DNA from: Alphaproteobacteria bacterium MedPE-SWcel
Lineage (GTDB): Bacteria; Pseudomonadota; Alphaproteobacteria; Rhodobacterales; Rhodobacteraceae
NCBI GenBank assembly: GCA_001874255.1
Contig: MPDC01000003.1
Coordinates: forward strand, 62,001 to 126,000
DNA length: 64,000 nt
Direction of reading: 5' to 3'
Positions 52,939 to 61,487 of this stretch are shown piece by piece. A program made the translations under genes and the position numbers. The notes beneath the pieces were generated by a model. The model saw nothing but the letters and a program-made list of their open reading frames with translations. It was not told the DNA's origin and did no database searches. Within the stretch, counting starts at the first letter, position 1; each line of letters opens with the position of its first letter.

Positions 52939-53532
52939 ATGGCACGAGCTAAATTCCTGTGCGACGCCGAACGCTGCATCGAATGCAACGCCTGCGTCAC
53001 CGCCTGTAAGAACGAGCACGAGGTGCCCTGGGGCATCAACCGCCGTCGGGTGGTTACCATCAATGACGGCAAACCGGGCGAGCGGTCGATCTCGGTCGCC
53101 TGCATGCATTGTTCCGATGCGCCCTGTATGGCGGTCTGCCCGGTGGACTGTTTCTACCAGTCCGAAGAAGGGGTGGTTCTGCACTCCAAGGACCTCTGCA
53201 TCGGCTGCGGCTACTGTTTCTATGCCTGCCCCTTTGGCGCGCCACAGTATCCGCAGGCGGGCAACTTCGGCTCTCGCGGCAAGATGGACAAATGTACCTT
53301 CTGCGCCGGCGGCCCGGAGGAGAACAACTCGCAGGCGGAGTTCCAGAAATACGGCCGCAACCGGATTGCCGAGGGCAAGCTGCCGATCTGTGCCGAGATG
53401 TGCTCCACCAAGGCGCTTCTGGCAGGGGACGGCGACGTGGTCTCGGCGGTCTACCGCGAACGTGTGGTGGCCCGCGGCTTCGGCTCCGGCGCCTGGGGCT
53501 GGGGCACGGCCTATGATCAGAAGGGGGGCTGA
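52939..53532 (+). CDS. fdhB: Formate dehydrogenase iron-sulfur subunit
   Basis: This 197-residue electron-transfer subunit has four [4Fe-4S] motifs: CIECNACVTACKNE, CMHCSDAPCMAVCP, CIGCGYCFYACPFGAP and a split CTFC...CAEMC. It accepts electrons from FdhA and passes them to the cytochrome b subunit. It has no signal peptide or C-terminal anchor, so it is presumably co-exported with FdhA. A GC-rich hairpin (GGGGCGGCCCGCC...GGCGGGCCCC, about 53564-53592) separates it from fdhC. Confidence 0.95.
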   Translation: MARAKFLCDAERCIECNACVTACKNEHEVPWGINRRRVVTINDGKPGERSISVACMHCSDAPCMAVCPVDCFYQSEEGVVLHSKDLCIGCGYCFYACPFGAPQYPQAGNFGSRGKMDKCTFCAGGPEENNSQAEFQKYGRNRIAEGKLPICAEMCSTKALLAGDGDVVSAVYRERVVARGFGSGAWGWGTAYDQKGG

Positions 53533-53652
53533 CGCCCTCGCCTGATCCCATTGGCAACCCGGACCGGGGCGGCCCGCCATCTGGCGGGCCCCTCCGGGTC
53601 ACGGAACAACAGATTTTCAAAGCCGGCTTCCGAAGCGGAGCCTTGGGGGAGT

Positions 53653-54885
53653 ATGCCCATGCCGCGCCTGATTTTTGCGATATTTCTGAACCTGGCCCTG
53701 TTGTGCGGCCTGTCCGTCCCGGTGGCCGCCCAAGCCCAGGACGCCGTTCCGGCGGCACCGGACCGAAGCGCCACAGGAGGGGCCCAGACCCTCGAAGACA
53801 TCATGGCGCGTCAGCGGGGCGAGGTTGTCGAAGACAGCTTTCGCAGTAGCGACACCGGAAACCCGGATGGCGCAGCCGGGATCGATGAACAACTGGGCAC
53901 GCTGGGCGGAGTTTCCGATCCGGAACTCTGGCGCGCGCTACGCTACAATTCCGCCGATATCAGTGTGTCGGCGGGCGGGGAGGTGGCGACCGTTCTGGTG
54001 CAGGACGGCGGCATGAACTGGCTGGCCTTTCGCGCAGGCCCCTTGCGCACATACGGGGGCTGGCTGCTTTTGGGCACAATTGCCGTCCTGGCCGTTTTCT
54101 TTCTGGTCCGTGGCCGCATCCGTATCGACGCCGAGAAAACCGGCCGCACCGTCACGCGGTTCGAATTCGTCGAGAGAATGGCGCATTGGACGCTGGCCGG
54201 GTCCTTCATCCTGCTTGGCGTGACCGGCTTGCTCACTCTCTTTGGCCGGGTGGCGATCCTGCCCTATCTGGGCAAGGACGTGAACTCTGTGCTGCTGATC
54301 GGCTCGAAATGGATCCACAACTCTGTGTCCTGGGCCTTCATGCTGGCCTTGGCCACCGTGTTCTTCATGTGGGTGGCCCACAATATTCCCAACCGCACGG
54401 ATCTGGTCTGGCTGAAGCAGTTTGGCGGCATCATTGGCAAGAAGCACCCGCCGGCCAAGAAATTCAACGCCGGGCAAAAGGTGATCTTCTGGTCGGTCAT
54501 CCTGTTCGGGGCCTCGATTTCGGTCTCTGGCCTGTCGCTTCTGTTTCCGTTTGAACTGCCGCTGTTTGCCAAGACCTTCGGCATCCTGAACGATCTGGGC
54601 GCGCCGCAGTTGTTGGGCTATGACGCGTTGCCCACCAGCCTCGCGCCGCAAGAGGAAATGCAGCTTGCGCAATTGTGGCATGCCATTGTCGCCTTTGTCC
54701 TGATGGCGATCATCATCGCCCATATCTATATCGGGACGCTTGGCATGGAGGGGGCCTATGACGCGATGGGCTCCGGCGAGGTGGACGAGGCCTGGGCGCA
54801 TCAGCACCACTCGATCTGGCTCGAAGAGGTGCAGGAGAAGGACCGCACCGCGGCAGGCAAGGCGGGCGCGACACCGGCGGAGTAG
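53653..54885 (+). CDS. fdhC: Formate dehydrogenase gamma subunit (cytochrome b556)
   Basis: This roughly 410-residue protein starts with a signal sequence (PRLIFAIFLNLALLCGLSVP) and about 130 periplasmic residues, then four to five membrane helices. Histidines in ERMAHWTLAGSF, SKWIHNSVSW and LAQLWHAIVAF are likely haem b ligands. It anchors FdhAB and reduces quinone. I chose the ATG at 53653, preceded by GGGGGA; ATG 53659 is also possible. The ~130-residue N-terminal extension is longer than in E. coli FdnI. Confidence 0.92.
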   Translation: MPMPRLIFAIFLNLALLCGLSVPVAAQAQDAVPAAPDRSATGGAQTLEDIMARQRGEVVEDSFRSSDTGNPDGAAGIDEQLGTLGGVSDPELWRALRYNSADISVSAGGEVATVLVQDGGMNWLAFRAGPLRTYGGWLLLGTIAVLAVFFLVRGRIRIDAEKTGRTVTRFEFVERMAHWTLAGSFILLGVTGLLTLFGRVAILPYLGKDVNSVLLIGSKWIHNSVSWAFMLALATVFFMWVAHNIPNRTDLVWLKQFGGIIGKKHPPAKKFNAGQKVIFWSVILFGASISVSGLSLLFPFELPLFAKTFGILNDLGAPQLLGYDALPTSLAPQEEMQLAQLWHAIVAFVLMAIIIAHIYIGTLGMEGAYDAMGSGEVDEAWAHQHHSIWLEEVQEKDRTAAGKAGATPAE

Positions 54886-54890
54886 CGCGA

Positions 54891-56195
54891 ATGAAAGCGT
54901 TTGCGCTGGCCTTGACCCTGTCTGCCGCGCCCGCGCTGGGCAATGACGGCGCAGAGTTCCTGACCCTCAAGGGGCATGGCGGGCCGGTGATGGCCGTGTC
55001 GGTGGATGACGCCGGGCGGGTTGTCAGCGGCAGTTTCGACAACGCCGTTGCCCTGTGGCAGGACGGCAGCCCGACGTGGCTGGAGGCCCATGATGCGGCG
55101 GTCACGGCGGTGACCATGGGCCCGGACGGCGGTCTGTTCAGTGCCGGGGACGACTTTGTGATCTATCGCTGGTCGGCGACCGGTGCGACGGAAATTGGCC
55201 GCCACGCGGGCAAGATCCGGGGATTGCATGTTTCGGATGACGGGCGCTGGCTGGCCTCTGCGGGATGGGATGGCCGGATCGGGATATGGCCGCTGGGACC
55301 GCTGGGGCCACTGGCAGAGGGCACGCCGCATATGATCGAGGTCGGCGCGGGCGTCAACGATGTGCAGTTCGGACCGGCAGGGCAGCTGTTTGCGGCGACC
55401 ACAACCGGCGAGATCCTGGTCTATGAGGACCTGCATGCCCCCGCGCGAGACTTGGTGCGGCAGGGGTTTGGCATCAACCGGCTGCTGATCTCGGAGCAGG
55501 GCTGGCTGGTCTATGGGGCGGTGGATGGCGCGACTCGGGTGATCGATGCGGATACCGGCGCGGCGCTTGCGGATTTCACCCTGGATCGGCGCCCGATCCT
55601 GGCATTGGCCCATCATCCGGCCTCCGGTCAGATCGCTGTCGGTGACGGTCAGGGCTACATCATGCTGATCGATACGCAGGCATGGCGCATTGCCCGTGAT
55701 TTCCGCGCCATGCGCGAGGGGCCGGTCTGGGCGCTTGCCTTTGCTCCGGATGGCACCCGCATCTGGGCGGCGGGGATCCATGATCTGATCTACGGCTGGC
55801 CGGTGGCCTTGATGGACCAGTTTGACGCGGTCGAGGCAGGCCCCCGGAGCTTTCTGCAGGATCCGGACAGCATGACGAACGGAGAGCGCCAGTTCATGCG
55901 CAAATGCTCCATCTGCCACGCCCTGAACGAGACCGGATCGCGCAAGGCGGGGCCGCATCTGGCCGGGCTGTTCGGCCGCACTGCGGGCAGCCTGAAGGGC
56001 TACCGCTATTCCGAGACGCTGACGGGATCGGATATCGTCTGGACCGCGCAAACCATTGATGCGCTTTTCGATCTTGGTCCCGATCACTATATTCCGGGGT
56101 CCAAGATGCCGATGCAGCGGATCACGGCCTCCGCAGACCGGCAGGATCTGATAGACTACTTGAAACTCGCGACCAATACTCAGGAGGACAACTGA
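54891..56195 (+). CDS. WD40-repeat protein fused to a c-type cytochrome
   Basis: This 434-residue periplasmic protein has a short signal peptide (MKAFALALTLSAAPALGND). Six or so WD40-like blades fill residues 25-320 (LTLKGHGGPVMAVSVDDAGR, DNAVALWQDG, WDGRIGIWPLG, GTRIWAAGIHDLIYGWPV). A class I cytochrome c domain follows, with the haem site CSICH (Cys339, Cys342, His343) and likely axial Met406 in GSKMPMQ. It begins 5 bp after fdhC and so is probably part of the formate dehydrogenase operon. It may be an electron acceptor or redox sensor; this is inference. Confidence 0.9.
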   Translation: MKAFALALTLSAAPALGNDGAEFLTLKGHGGPVMAVSVDDAGRVVSGSFDNAVALWQDGSPTWLEAHDAAVTAVTMGPDGGLFSAGDDFVIYRWSATGATEIGRHAGKIRGLHVSDDGRWLASAGWDGRIGIWPLGPLGPLAEGTPHMIEVGAGVNDVQFGPAGQLFAATTTGEILVYEDLHAPARDLVRQGFGINRLLISEQGWLVYGAVDGATRVIDADTGAALADFTLDRRPILALAHHPASGQIAVGDGQGYIMLIDTQAWRIARDFRAMREGPVWALAFAPDGTRIWAAGIHDLIYGWPVALMDQFDAVEAGPRSFLQDPDSMTNGERQFMRKCSICHALNETGSRKAGPHLAGLFGRTAGSLKGYRYSETLTGSDIVWTAQTIDALFDLGPDHYIPGSKMPMQRITASADRQDLIDYLKLATNTQEDN

Positions 56196-56196
56196 T

Positions 56197-56322
56197 ATGA
56201 AAGCCATGCTGGCAGGGTTTGCTTTGATTGCTCTTATCGCTGTAGGGGCGGATCTTGCGCTGGAGGGTGTGGGATATTCGGCGCAGGATCGCAATTCCGG
56301 TACCGCCGTGCGCTTGAATTGA
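56197..56322 (+). CDS. Small membrane peptide (41 aa) after the cytochrome gene
   Basis: This 41-codon frame follows the cytochrome gene by 1 bp and has an AGGAGG ribosome site inside the end of that gene. It encodes a basic start, a hydrophobic helix (MLAGFALIALIAVGADLAL) and a short polar tail. It is most likely a co-translated single-span membrane peptide, perhaps a small subunit of the Fdh/cytochrome complex. No known family. Confidence 0.65.
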   Translation: MKAMLAGFALIALIAVGADLALEGVGYSAQDRNSGTAVRLN

Positions 56323-56335
56323 CGGCGCATCGACG

Positions 56336-57685
56336 ATGAACGTCACCGCCATTCGCGACGAATATTCCGAATCCCTGTCGTCCGCATCGATCCTCGTGAT
56401 CGACGACGAACCGGGGATGCGCAACTTCATGACCAAGATCCTGGCACCGCGGTGCAAGCGGGTCGAGCAGGCCGCCTCTGCCAGTGAAGCGTCTGACATT
56501 CTCGACAAGGCGCATTTTGACCTGATTGTTCTGGACAATATCATGCCGGGCAAAACGGGATTGGACTGGGTCGCGGAGCAGCGTCGGGTGGGGTTGTTTG
56601 CCGATACGATTCTGGTGACCGCCTATGCGGATCTGGATACGGCGATCCAGGCCCTGCGGATCGGGATCGCGGATTTCGTGCTGAAGCCCTTTCGCGCCAA
56701 CCAGATCCTGAATGCTGTGGCACGGGCGCTGGACCGGAAATACCTCCGGCGGGAAAACTACCTGCTGAAACACGCGTTGTCGGCGGAACACATTGGCGCG
56801 CGCGGGCGTCTGCTGGGAAAGTCGGCCGCCATCGTGCAGGCGCGGGACATGCTGAAACGGCTGGCGCCCTTGCCGACGCCGGTGCTGTTCACCGGGGCCT
56901 CCGGGACGGGCAAGGAGATCGCCGCACGGACGCTGCATTCCTTGTCTGACCGGGCCGACAAGCCGTTTGTAGCGGTCAATTGCGCCAGCCTATCGGCCGC
57001 GCGCCTGGCGGAAGAGCTGTTTGGCGTCATCGATGCCCAGGACCGGCGGCGGGATGGTCTGTTCCTGCACGCCGATGGCGGCACGCTGTTCCTCGATGAA
57101 GTGGTGCAAATGCCGGAACAGGTGCAGGCGGCCTTGCTGCGGGTGCTGGAAGATCAGAAAGTGCGACCGGTCGGGGCGGAGCGGGACATCCCGCTGAACC
57201 TTCGGTTCCTGTTTGCCACCAATGCCGATCTGCCATTGGCGGTGGAGGAGGGCCGGTTCCGGGCAGATCTCTATCACCGGATCAATGTGGTCAATATCGA
57301 GATGCCGTCGCTGAAGGCGCGGATCGAGGACATCGTCGAGCTGGCATCGCTGTTCATGGAGCAGTTCTCCCTGAGCCTCGGGATGCCCGCGCTGACGCTG
57401 GACGAGGAGACATTGCTCAAGTTTTCCCGCTACGATTGGCCCGGAAATGTACGCGAATTGCGCAATCTGATCGAGCGGTCGGTGATCCTTGGCGCCTTCC
57501 CGCAGGCATTTGCGGGCACCGGATCGGTAACCGGGGCGGCCGCCGTGGACAATCTCGACATGGTGATGCAACGCCATATCATGCATGTCCTGGACGAATG
57601 TGACGGCAACCGGGCCGAGGCCTCGCGGCGGTTGGGGGTCTCGCGCAAGACCATCGACCGCAAATGTGCCAGCTGGGGCGTCTGA
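56336..57685 (+). CDS. NtrC-type response regulator lacking the GAFTGA loop
   Basis: This 449-residue protein has a receiver domain (phospho-acceptor Asp67, conserved Asp23/24 and Lys117), an AAA+ domain with Walker A GASGTGKE (about 187-194) and Walker B LFLDEV, an arginine-finger region RFRADLYHRIN and a C-terminal Fis-type HTH (NRAEASRRLGVSRKTIDRKC). The GAFTGA loop that contacts sigma-54 is absent (ELFGVIDAQDRRRDGLF instead), so it may not activate sigma-54. It is convergent with a sensor kinase and follows the fdh locus. Confidence 0.92.
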   Translation: MNVTAIRDEYSESLSSASILVIDDEPGMRNFMTKILAPRCKRVEQAASASEASDILDKAHFDLIVLDNIMPGKTGLDWVAEQRRVGLFADTILVTAYADLDTAIQALRIGIADFVLKPFRANQILNAVARALDRKYLRRENYLLKHALSAEHIGARGRLLGKSAAIVQARDMLKRLAPLPTPVLFTGASGTGKEIAARTLHSLSDRADKPFVAVNCASLSAARLAEELFGVIDAQDRRRDGLFLHADGGTLFLDEVVQMPEQVQAALLRVLEDQKVRPVGAERDIPLNLRFLFATNADLPLAVEEGRFRADLYHRINVVNIEMPSLKARIEDIVELASLFMEQFSLSLGMPALTLDEETLLKFSRYDWPGNVRELRNLIERSVILGAFPQAFAGTGSVTGAAAVDNLDMVMQRHIMHVLDECDGNRAEASRRLGVSRKTIDRKCASWGV

Positions 57686-57750
57686 CGCCGGGGGCTGCTC
57701 TGCTCAGGCCTTCAACCCTGCTTGTCTGTCCCCGTGGCCCGCTCCGTCGG

Positions 57751-59748
57751 TCACAGGTGCCGGGGCTGGGGCTGTGTTGCCGCGAAATCAGGGTCGGCGG
57801 AGGCCATCGGCAGCCAGATCAGGAATTCCGCCCCCCTGGCGCGCCGGTTGCGCACGGTGATGCGGCCGCCTGCGCGCTGGATCAAGGTCTGGCTGATCGA
57901 CAGGCCGAGGCCGGTGCCTTCGCCGCGTTTTGTGGTGAAAAACGGATCAAAGATCTTGTCGATCCGGTCCGCAGGAATACCGGCGCCTGTGTCGGCGATC
58001 CGAAGGGCGGCGCCCCGGCGACCGTCGCGATCCTCGGCACAGAGGGAAATCGCCAGCGTGCCGTGCCCGTCCATGGCCTGACTGGCGTTGATCATGATGT
58101 TGATGATCACCTGTTGCAGTTCGCCGGGGTCAATTCGGGTCAGCGGCGCCGGGTCAAGCTGGGTCAGAACCCGGATTTTCTGCTTCGAGATGACGTGATC
58201 GACCAGGACCAGACAATCCTGCACCACGGCCGCAATGTCGACGCTCTCGGCGAAGGTGCCAAATTCCGAAGGGCGGGCGAACTGCAGCAGCTTGCCGACA
58301 ATGGCGCCGATCCGCATGACCTGATTGTCGATCAGGTCCAGCTCGGTCTTCACCGGGTCTGCCTGCTCTGCGAGTGTCATGCGCATCACATCCACATTGC
58401 CCTGAATGACGGCGACGGGATTGTTGATTTCATGGGCGACACCGGCGGTGATTTCCCCGATCGAGGCGAGCTTTTCACTCAGAACGAGCTGACGGAAGGT
58501 TTCTTCCAGCTTGGCATTGGCAATCTTCAGCTCGCTGGTGCGCTCCTCGACGCGGGCGTTCAGCTCGCCCGCCCAATTGCGCAACCGCTGGTCCCGCTCC
58601 TGTACCTGGTCCAGCAGAGTGTCGAGATGTGCCGCGACCTGACCGATTTCATCGCTGCGCCCGCTGGTGCCATTGCGGGCGGTCAGATCGCCGCGTTTGA
58701 CCCGCCCCATGGTGCGGGTCATTTGTTCGAGCGGCGCGAAGATGCCTTTGGCCAGCCACAAAAACAGCGGAACCGAGAGTGCAATCACCAGCACAAAGGC
58801 GCCAAAGACCGTCCAGTAGGCGGCACGTTTTGCGGATTGATAGGGGGCCTCGAGGAAGCCGACATAAAGCATCCCGACCCGCTGACCGAAACTGTCGGTC
58901 AAGGGAAGATAGCCGGATATATACCAGTCGTTGACCACGAAAGCGCGGTCGAGCCAGGTCTTGCCCTGTGTCAGGACGGCCCCGCGCACAGCGGCCGAAA
59001 CGCGGGTTCCCAAGGCCCGCACGTCCTCAAAGAGGCGCACGTTGGTCGAGACGCGCGTATCCTCGAGAAAGAGGGTGGCCGTGCCCTGTCGGCTGACATC
59101 GGATTGCCCGTGCAGATAGACCAATGCGTTGATGGTATCGATGAAGTCGAGGTTGCGGTTCAACAGCAGCCCTCCGACCAGGACGCCGCTGGCGCGCGGC
59201 CCGCGCAGGGGGGCTGCGGTGTGAACCACCATGCCGCGGTCTTCGACGGTGCGGTCGGCGGGGGCGGCGGCCTCGGTGTCGATCAGGTCAATACGGGCCT
59301 GATCCGCCAATGCCGGAGATCGCATCCGCAGGTCTTCGGAGGAGAAGATGTCAATTTCGGAGGACATGAACCCGGCAGCGGCGGCATGGATCACCGGCCA
59401 TTTCGCTTTGGCCTCGCTCAACGCATCGCCCTGCAGGAGATAGAGAAAGTCGAGATCGAGCGCGGCTTGTTGCTCGGCCAGAAAATGGTCGAGTGTGGCA
59501 CCATCTGCTTTGAGGATGTCGGCGAGGCGGGCGGAGTCCGCCAGCCCCTGCAGGGTGCGGGCCGAATTGCTTTGGAGCTGGCCCAGGTATTGCTCGGCGA
59601 TCCGGAGGTCGCTTTCTACGTTTGCAATCAGGACCTTGTCATAGTCTGTGTTCCAGCGCGCCATGGCGAGGACCATCAGCAAGGGCATCAGGACGATGAG
59701 AGGCAGGAGGGCGAGGATCAGCAGGCGCAGGCGGACGGATTTTAACAA
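57751..59748 (-). CDS. Sensor histidine kinase with periplasmic Cache-like domain
   Basis: This 665-residue membrane kinase has a first helix (ILALLPLIVLMPLLMVLAMA), a periplasmic sensor of about 270 residues with Cache-like features, a second helix (FGAFVLVIALSVPLFLWLA), a HAMP domain, a coiled-coil linker, a HisKA box ITAGVAHEINNPVAV and an HATPase domain (NIMINASQAM, ADTGAGIP, GEGTGLGLSI). It is encoded convergently with the NtrC-like regulator and is its likely partner. The signal is unknown; the location suggests a formate-, redox- or carboxylate-related ligand. Confidence 0.93.
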   Translation of the reverse strand: MLKSVRLRLLILALLPLIVLMPLLMVLAMARWNTDYDKVLIANVESDLRIAEQYLGQLQSNSARTLQGLADSARLADILKADGATLDHFLAEQQAALDLDFLYLLQGDALSEAKAKWPVIHAAAAGFMSSEIDIFSSEDLRMRSPALADQARIDLIDTEAAAPADRTVEDRGMVVHTAAPLRGPRASGVLVGGLLLNRNLDFIDTINALVYLHGQSDVSRQGTATLFLEDTRVSTNVRLFEDVRALGTRVSAAVRGAVLTQGKTWLDRAFVVNDWYISGYLPLTDSFGQRVGMLYVGFLEAPYQSAKRAAYWTVFGAFVLVIALSVPLFLWLAKGIFAPLEQMTRTMGRVKRGDLTARNGTSGRSDEIGQVAAHLDTLLDQVQERDQRLRNWAGELNARVEERTSELKIANAKLEETFRQLVLSEKLASIGEITAGVAHEINNPVAVIQGNVDVMRMTLAEQADPVKTELDLIDNQVMRIGAIVGKLLQFARPSEFGTFAESVDIAAVVQDCLVLVDHVISKQKIRVLTQLDPAPLTRIDPGELQQVIINIMINASQAMDGHGTLAISLCAEDRDGRRGAALRIADTGAGIPADRIDKIFDPFFTTKRGEGTGLGLSISQTLIQRAGGRITVRNRRARGAEFLIWLPMASADPDFAATQPQPRHL

Positions 59749-59936
59749 GAGCTGGCTTTCCCTCCCGCTGACAGGGCGTTGACGCCTTGGTGCGTCGGGT
59801 CAGTGTCGCGCGAAGTGCTGCTGTGTGCAAGGCGCCGGAGGATGCGCCCCCAAGGAGGCCGCGCTGTCGGGATCGGCCCGGGCCGGGGGCCTTCTACCGG
59901 GGGCACATCGGTATGGGGCGTGCCGGGATCGGACAA

Positions 59937-59982
59937 TGCGAGGCTCTGCCTCGCGCTCCGAGGTATTTTGAAAAAGATGAAA
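59937..59982 (+). repeat. Dispersed intergenic element, copy D
   Basis: A hairpin (GCGAGGC, loop TCT, GCCTCGC) is followed by TCCGAGGTATTTTG then AAAAAGATGAA. It matches the copies near 2.7, 9.9 and 31.4 kb. Confidence 0.75.
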
Positions 59983-60046
59983 GGGGCCGATGCGTTCTGC
60001 GGCCCCTTTTGGTGTTGTTTGGTTCTGCTGGAGATGCTCTGATCCC

Positions 60047-60130
60047 CAGCGTTCGGGCCAGCGTTCGGGCCAGCGTTCGGGCCAGAGTTTGGGCCTGGGT
60101 TCGGGCCAGCGTTCGGGCCAGAGTTCAGAC
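60047..60130. repeat. 12-bp tandem repeat, seven copies
   Basis: Units of CAGCGTTCGGGC (60047, 60059, 60071, 60107) with diverged units between and after. The array ends just before the gap stop codon. Confidence 0.85.
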
Positions 60131-60135
60131 CGGGC

Positions 60136-61140
60136 CTAGAGGAATTTTCCCATCGCGCGACCGGTGTCGATCATCCGGTTGGAGAACCCCCATTCGTTGT
60201 CGTACCAGCTGACGACACGGACCAGACCTTCGGAGGTGACCGCGGTTTGCGGCGCTGCGAAGATTGAAGAGCGTTTGTCGTGATTGAAGTCAATCGAGAC
60301 CAGCGGTTGCTCTTCGTAGCCGAGAATGCCTTTGAGCGGACCTTCTGCTGCGGCGGCCTGGATGGCGGCGTTGATACCGTCAACCGTTGCAGGCGTTGTC
60401 GGCATGAAGGTCAGATCCACAACGGAGACATTCGGAGTGGGTACGCGAATTGCGGAGCCTTCAAGGCGGCCCTTGAGGTGCGGCAGAACGAGAGAGATGG
60501 CCCGGGCGGCACCGGTCGAGGTCGGGATCATCGACAGTGCGGCGGCGCGCGCACGGTAGAGATCCTTGTGGGTGGTGTCATGGGTTGGCTGGTCGCCGGT
60601 ATAGGCGTGGATCGTGGTCATATAGCCGGTCTTGATGCCAAAGGCATCGTCCAGCACCTTGGCGACCGGGGCCAGGCAGTTGGTGGTACAGGAGGCGTTT
60701 GAGACAATTACATCCTGCGCCGACAATTCACCGTCATTGACGCCGAAGACCACTGTTCGGTCGACATCGGTACCGGGAGCGGAAATCAGCACGCGCTTCG
60801 AGCCGTTCTTCAGAAGCAGGCCGGCCTTGTCGCGGGATGTGAACAAGCCGGTGCATTCATAGGCGACATCTACATCGGACCAAGGCAGCTCTTCGGGATT
60901 GCGGATGGCGGTCAGGCGGATTTCGTGACGGCCGACTTTCATGGTGTCACCTTCGACCACCACTTCCGCGTCCAGGCGGCCATGGACACTGTCGTATTTC
61001 AGCAGGTGGACCTGGGTGGCCGGGGGGGCGAGGTCGTTGATCGCGACGACTTCGACGTCCGTGGTATCGTTCTCGAGAAGGGCACGCAGTACGTTCCGGC
61101 CTATCCGGCCAAATCCATTGATCGCAATTTTCAGGGTCAT
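60136..61140 (-). CDS. gap: Glyceraldehyde-3-phosphate dehydrogenase
   Basis: This 334-residue glycolytic enzyme has the Rossmann start KIAINGFGRIGRNVLRAL, the catalytic cysteine in SNASCTTNCLAPV, the substrate loop TGAARAISLVLPHLKGRLEG and the C-terminal WYDNEWGFSNRM. I chose the ATG at 61140 because the conserved N-terminus begins there; a longer frame upstream is not used. It oxidises the triose phosphate made by eda. A GTTATCGCTAAC site lies 71 bp upstream, like that of pgi. Confidence 0.97.
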   Translation of the reverse strand: MTLKIAINGFGRIGRNVLRALLENDTTDVEVVAINDLAPPATQVHLLKYDSVHGRLDAEVVVEGDTMKVGRHEIRLTAIRNPEELPWSDVDVAYECTGLFTSRDKAGLLLKNGSKRVLISAPGTDVDRTVVFGVNDGELSAQDVIVSNASCTTNCLAPVAKVLDDAFGIKTGYMTTIHAYTGDQPTHDTTHKDLYRARAAALSMIPTSTGAARAISLVLPHLKGRLEGSAIRVPTPNVSVVDLTFMPTTPATVDGINAAIQAAAAEGPLKGILGYEEQPLVSIDFNHDKRSSIFAAPQTAVTSEGLVRVVSWYDNEWGFSNRMIDTGRAMGKFL

Positions 61141-61487
61141 CTGAACTATAACTCCGGTTCGGTTTTCCGGGCGCGGCACCCTGGCGGTGCCGCTCTCACT
61201 CGCCGTAATCGTTATCGCTAACGCCACCGTCGATCAAGCCCTCTCTCGCAGCGGATCGGGACAGGACCATCGGGCCTCAGGATACCAGAAGTTGTAGAGC
61301 GGTTCCGGATGGCGTCACGGCGTCTGCAAAAAAAATGAACAGTTTGCCCGGAGGTGCTGCAACTTTGGTCGCTGAAGGTTTACGAGAGGGGCGGGCTGGT
61401 CCTAAGTTGTACGGGATGGCCCCATGTGATCGAAGCATCTGAGCACAAAGCGGAAATCATCGACTGAAAATCGGGGAGTACAGCAAA
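61141..61487. promoter_or_regulatory. Divergent gap / GH13 phosphorylase promoter region
   Basis: This 347-bp region contains the operator candidate at 61211-61222 and otherwise no clear gene. The GH13 gene starts at 61488 after a weak GGGGAG ribosome site. Confidence 0.5.
61211..61222. promoter_or_regulatory. LacI-type operator candidate upstream of gap
   Basis: GTTATCGCTAAC differs by one base from the perfect palindrome GTTAGCGCTAAC upstream of pgi. Confidence 0.5.

Larger units (their letters stand above)
59749..60135. other. Intergenic region upstream of the kinase gene and downstream of gap
   Basis: This 387-bp stretch should hold the kinase promoter. It contains one copy of the dispersed hairpin-plus-tail element and a 12-bp tandem repeat, both listed separately. 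I see no gene. Confidence 0.6.

Noticed and set aside
49405-53580. A 1391-codon open frame on the minus strand opposite fdhA
   Set aside because: It is the antisense shadow of the GC-rich fdhX-fdhA-fdhB genes, has no recognisable domains, and the plus-strand genes are unmistakable.
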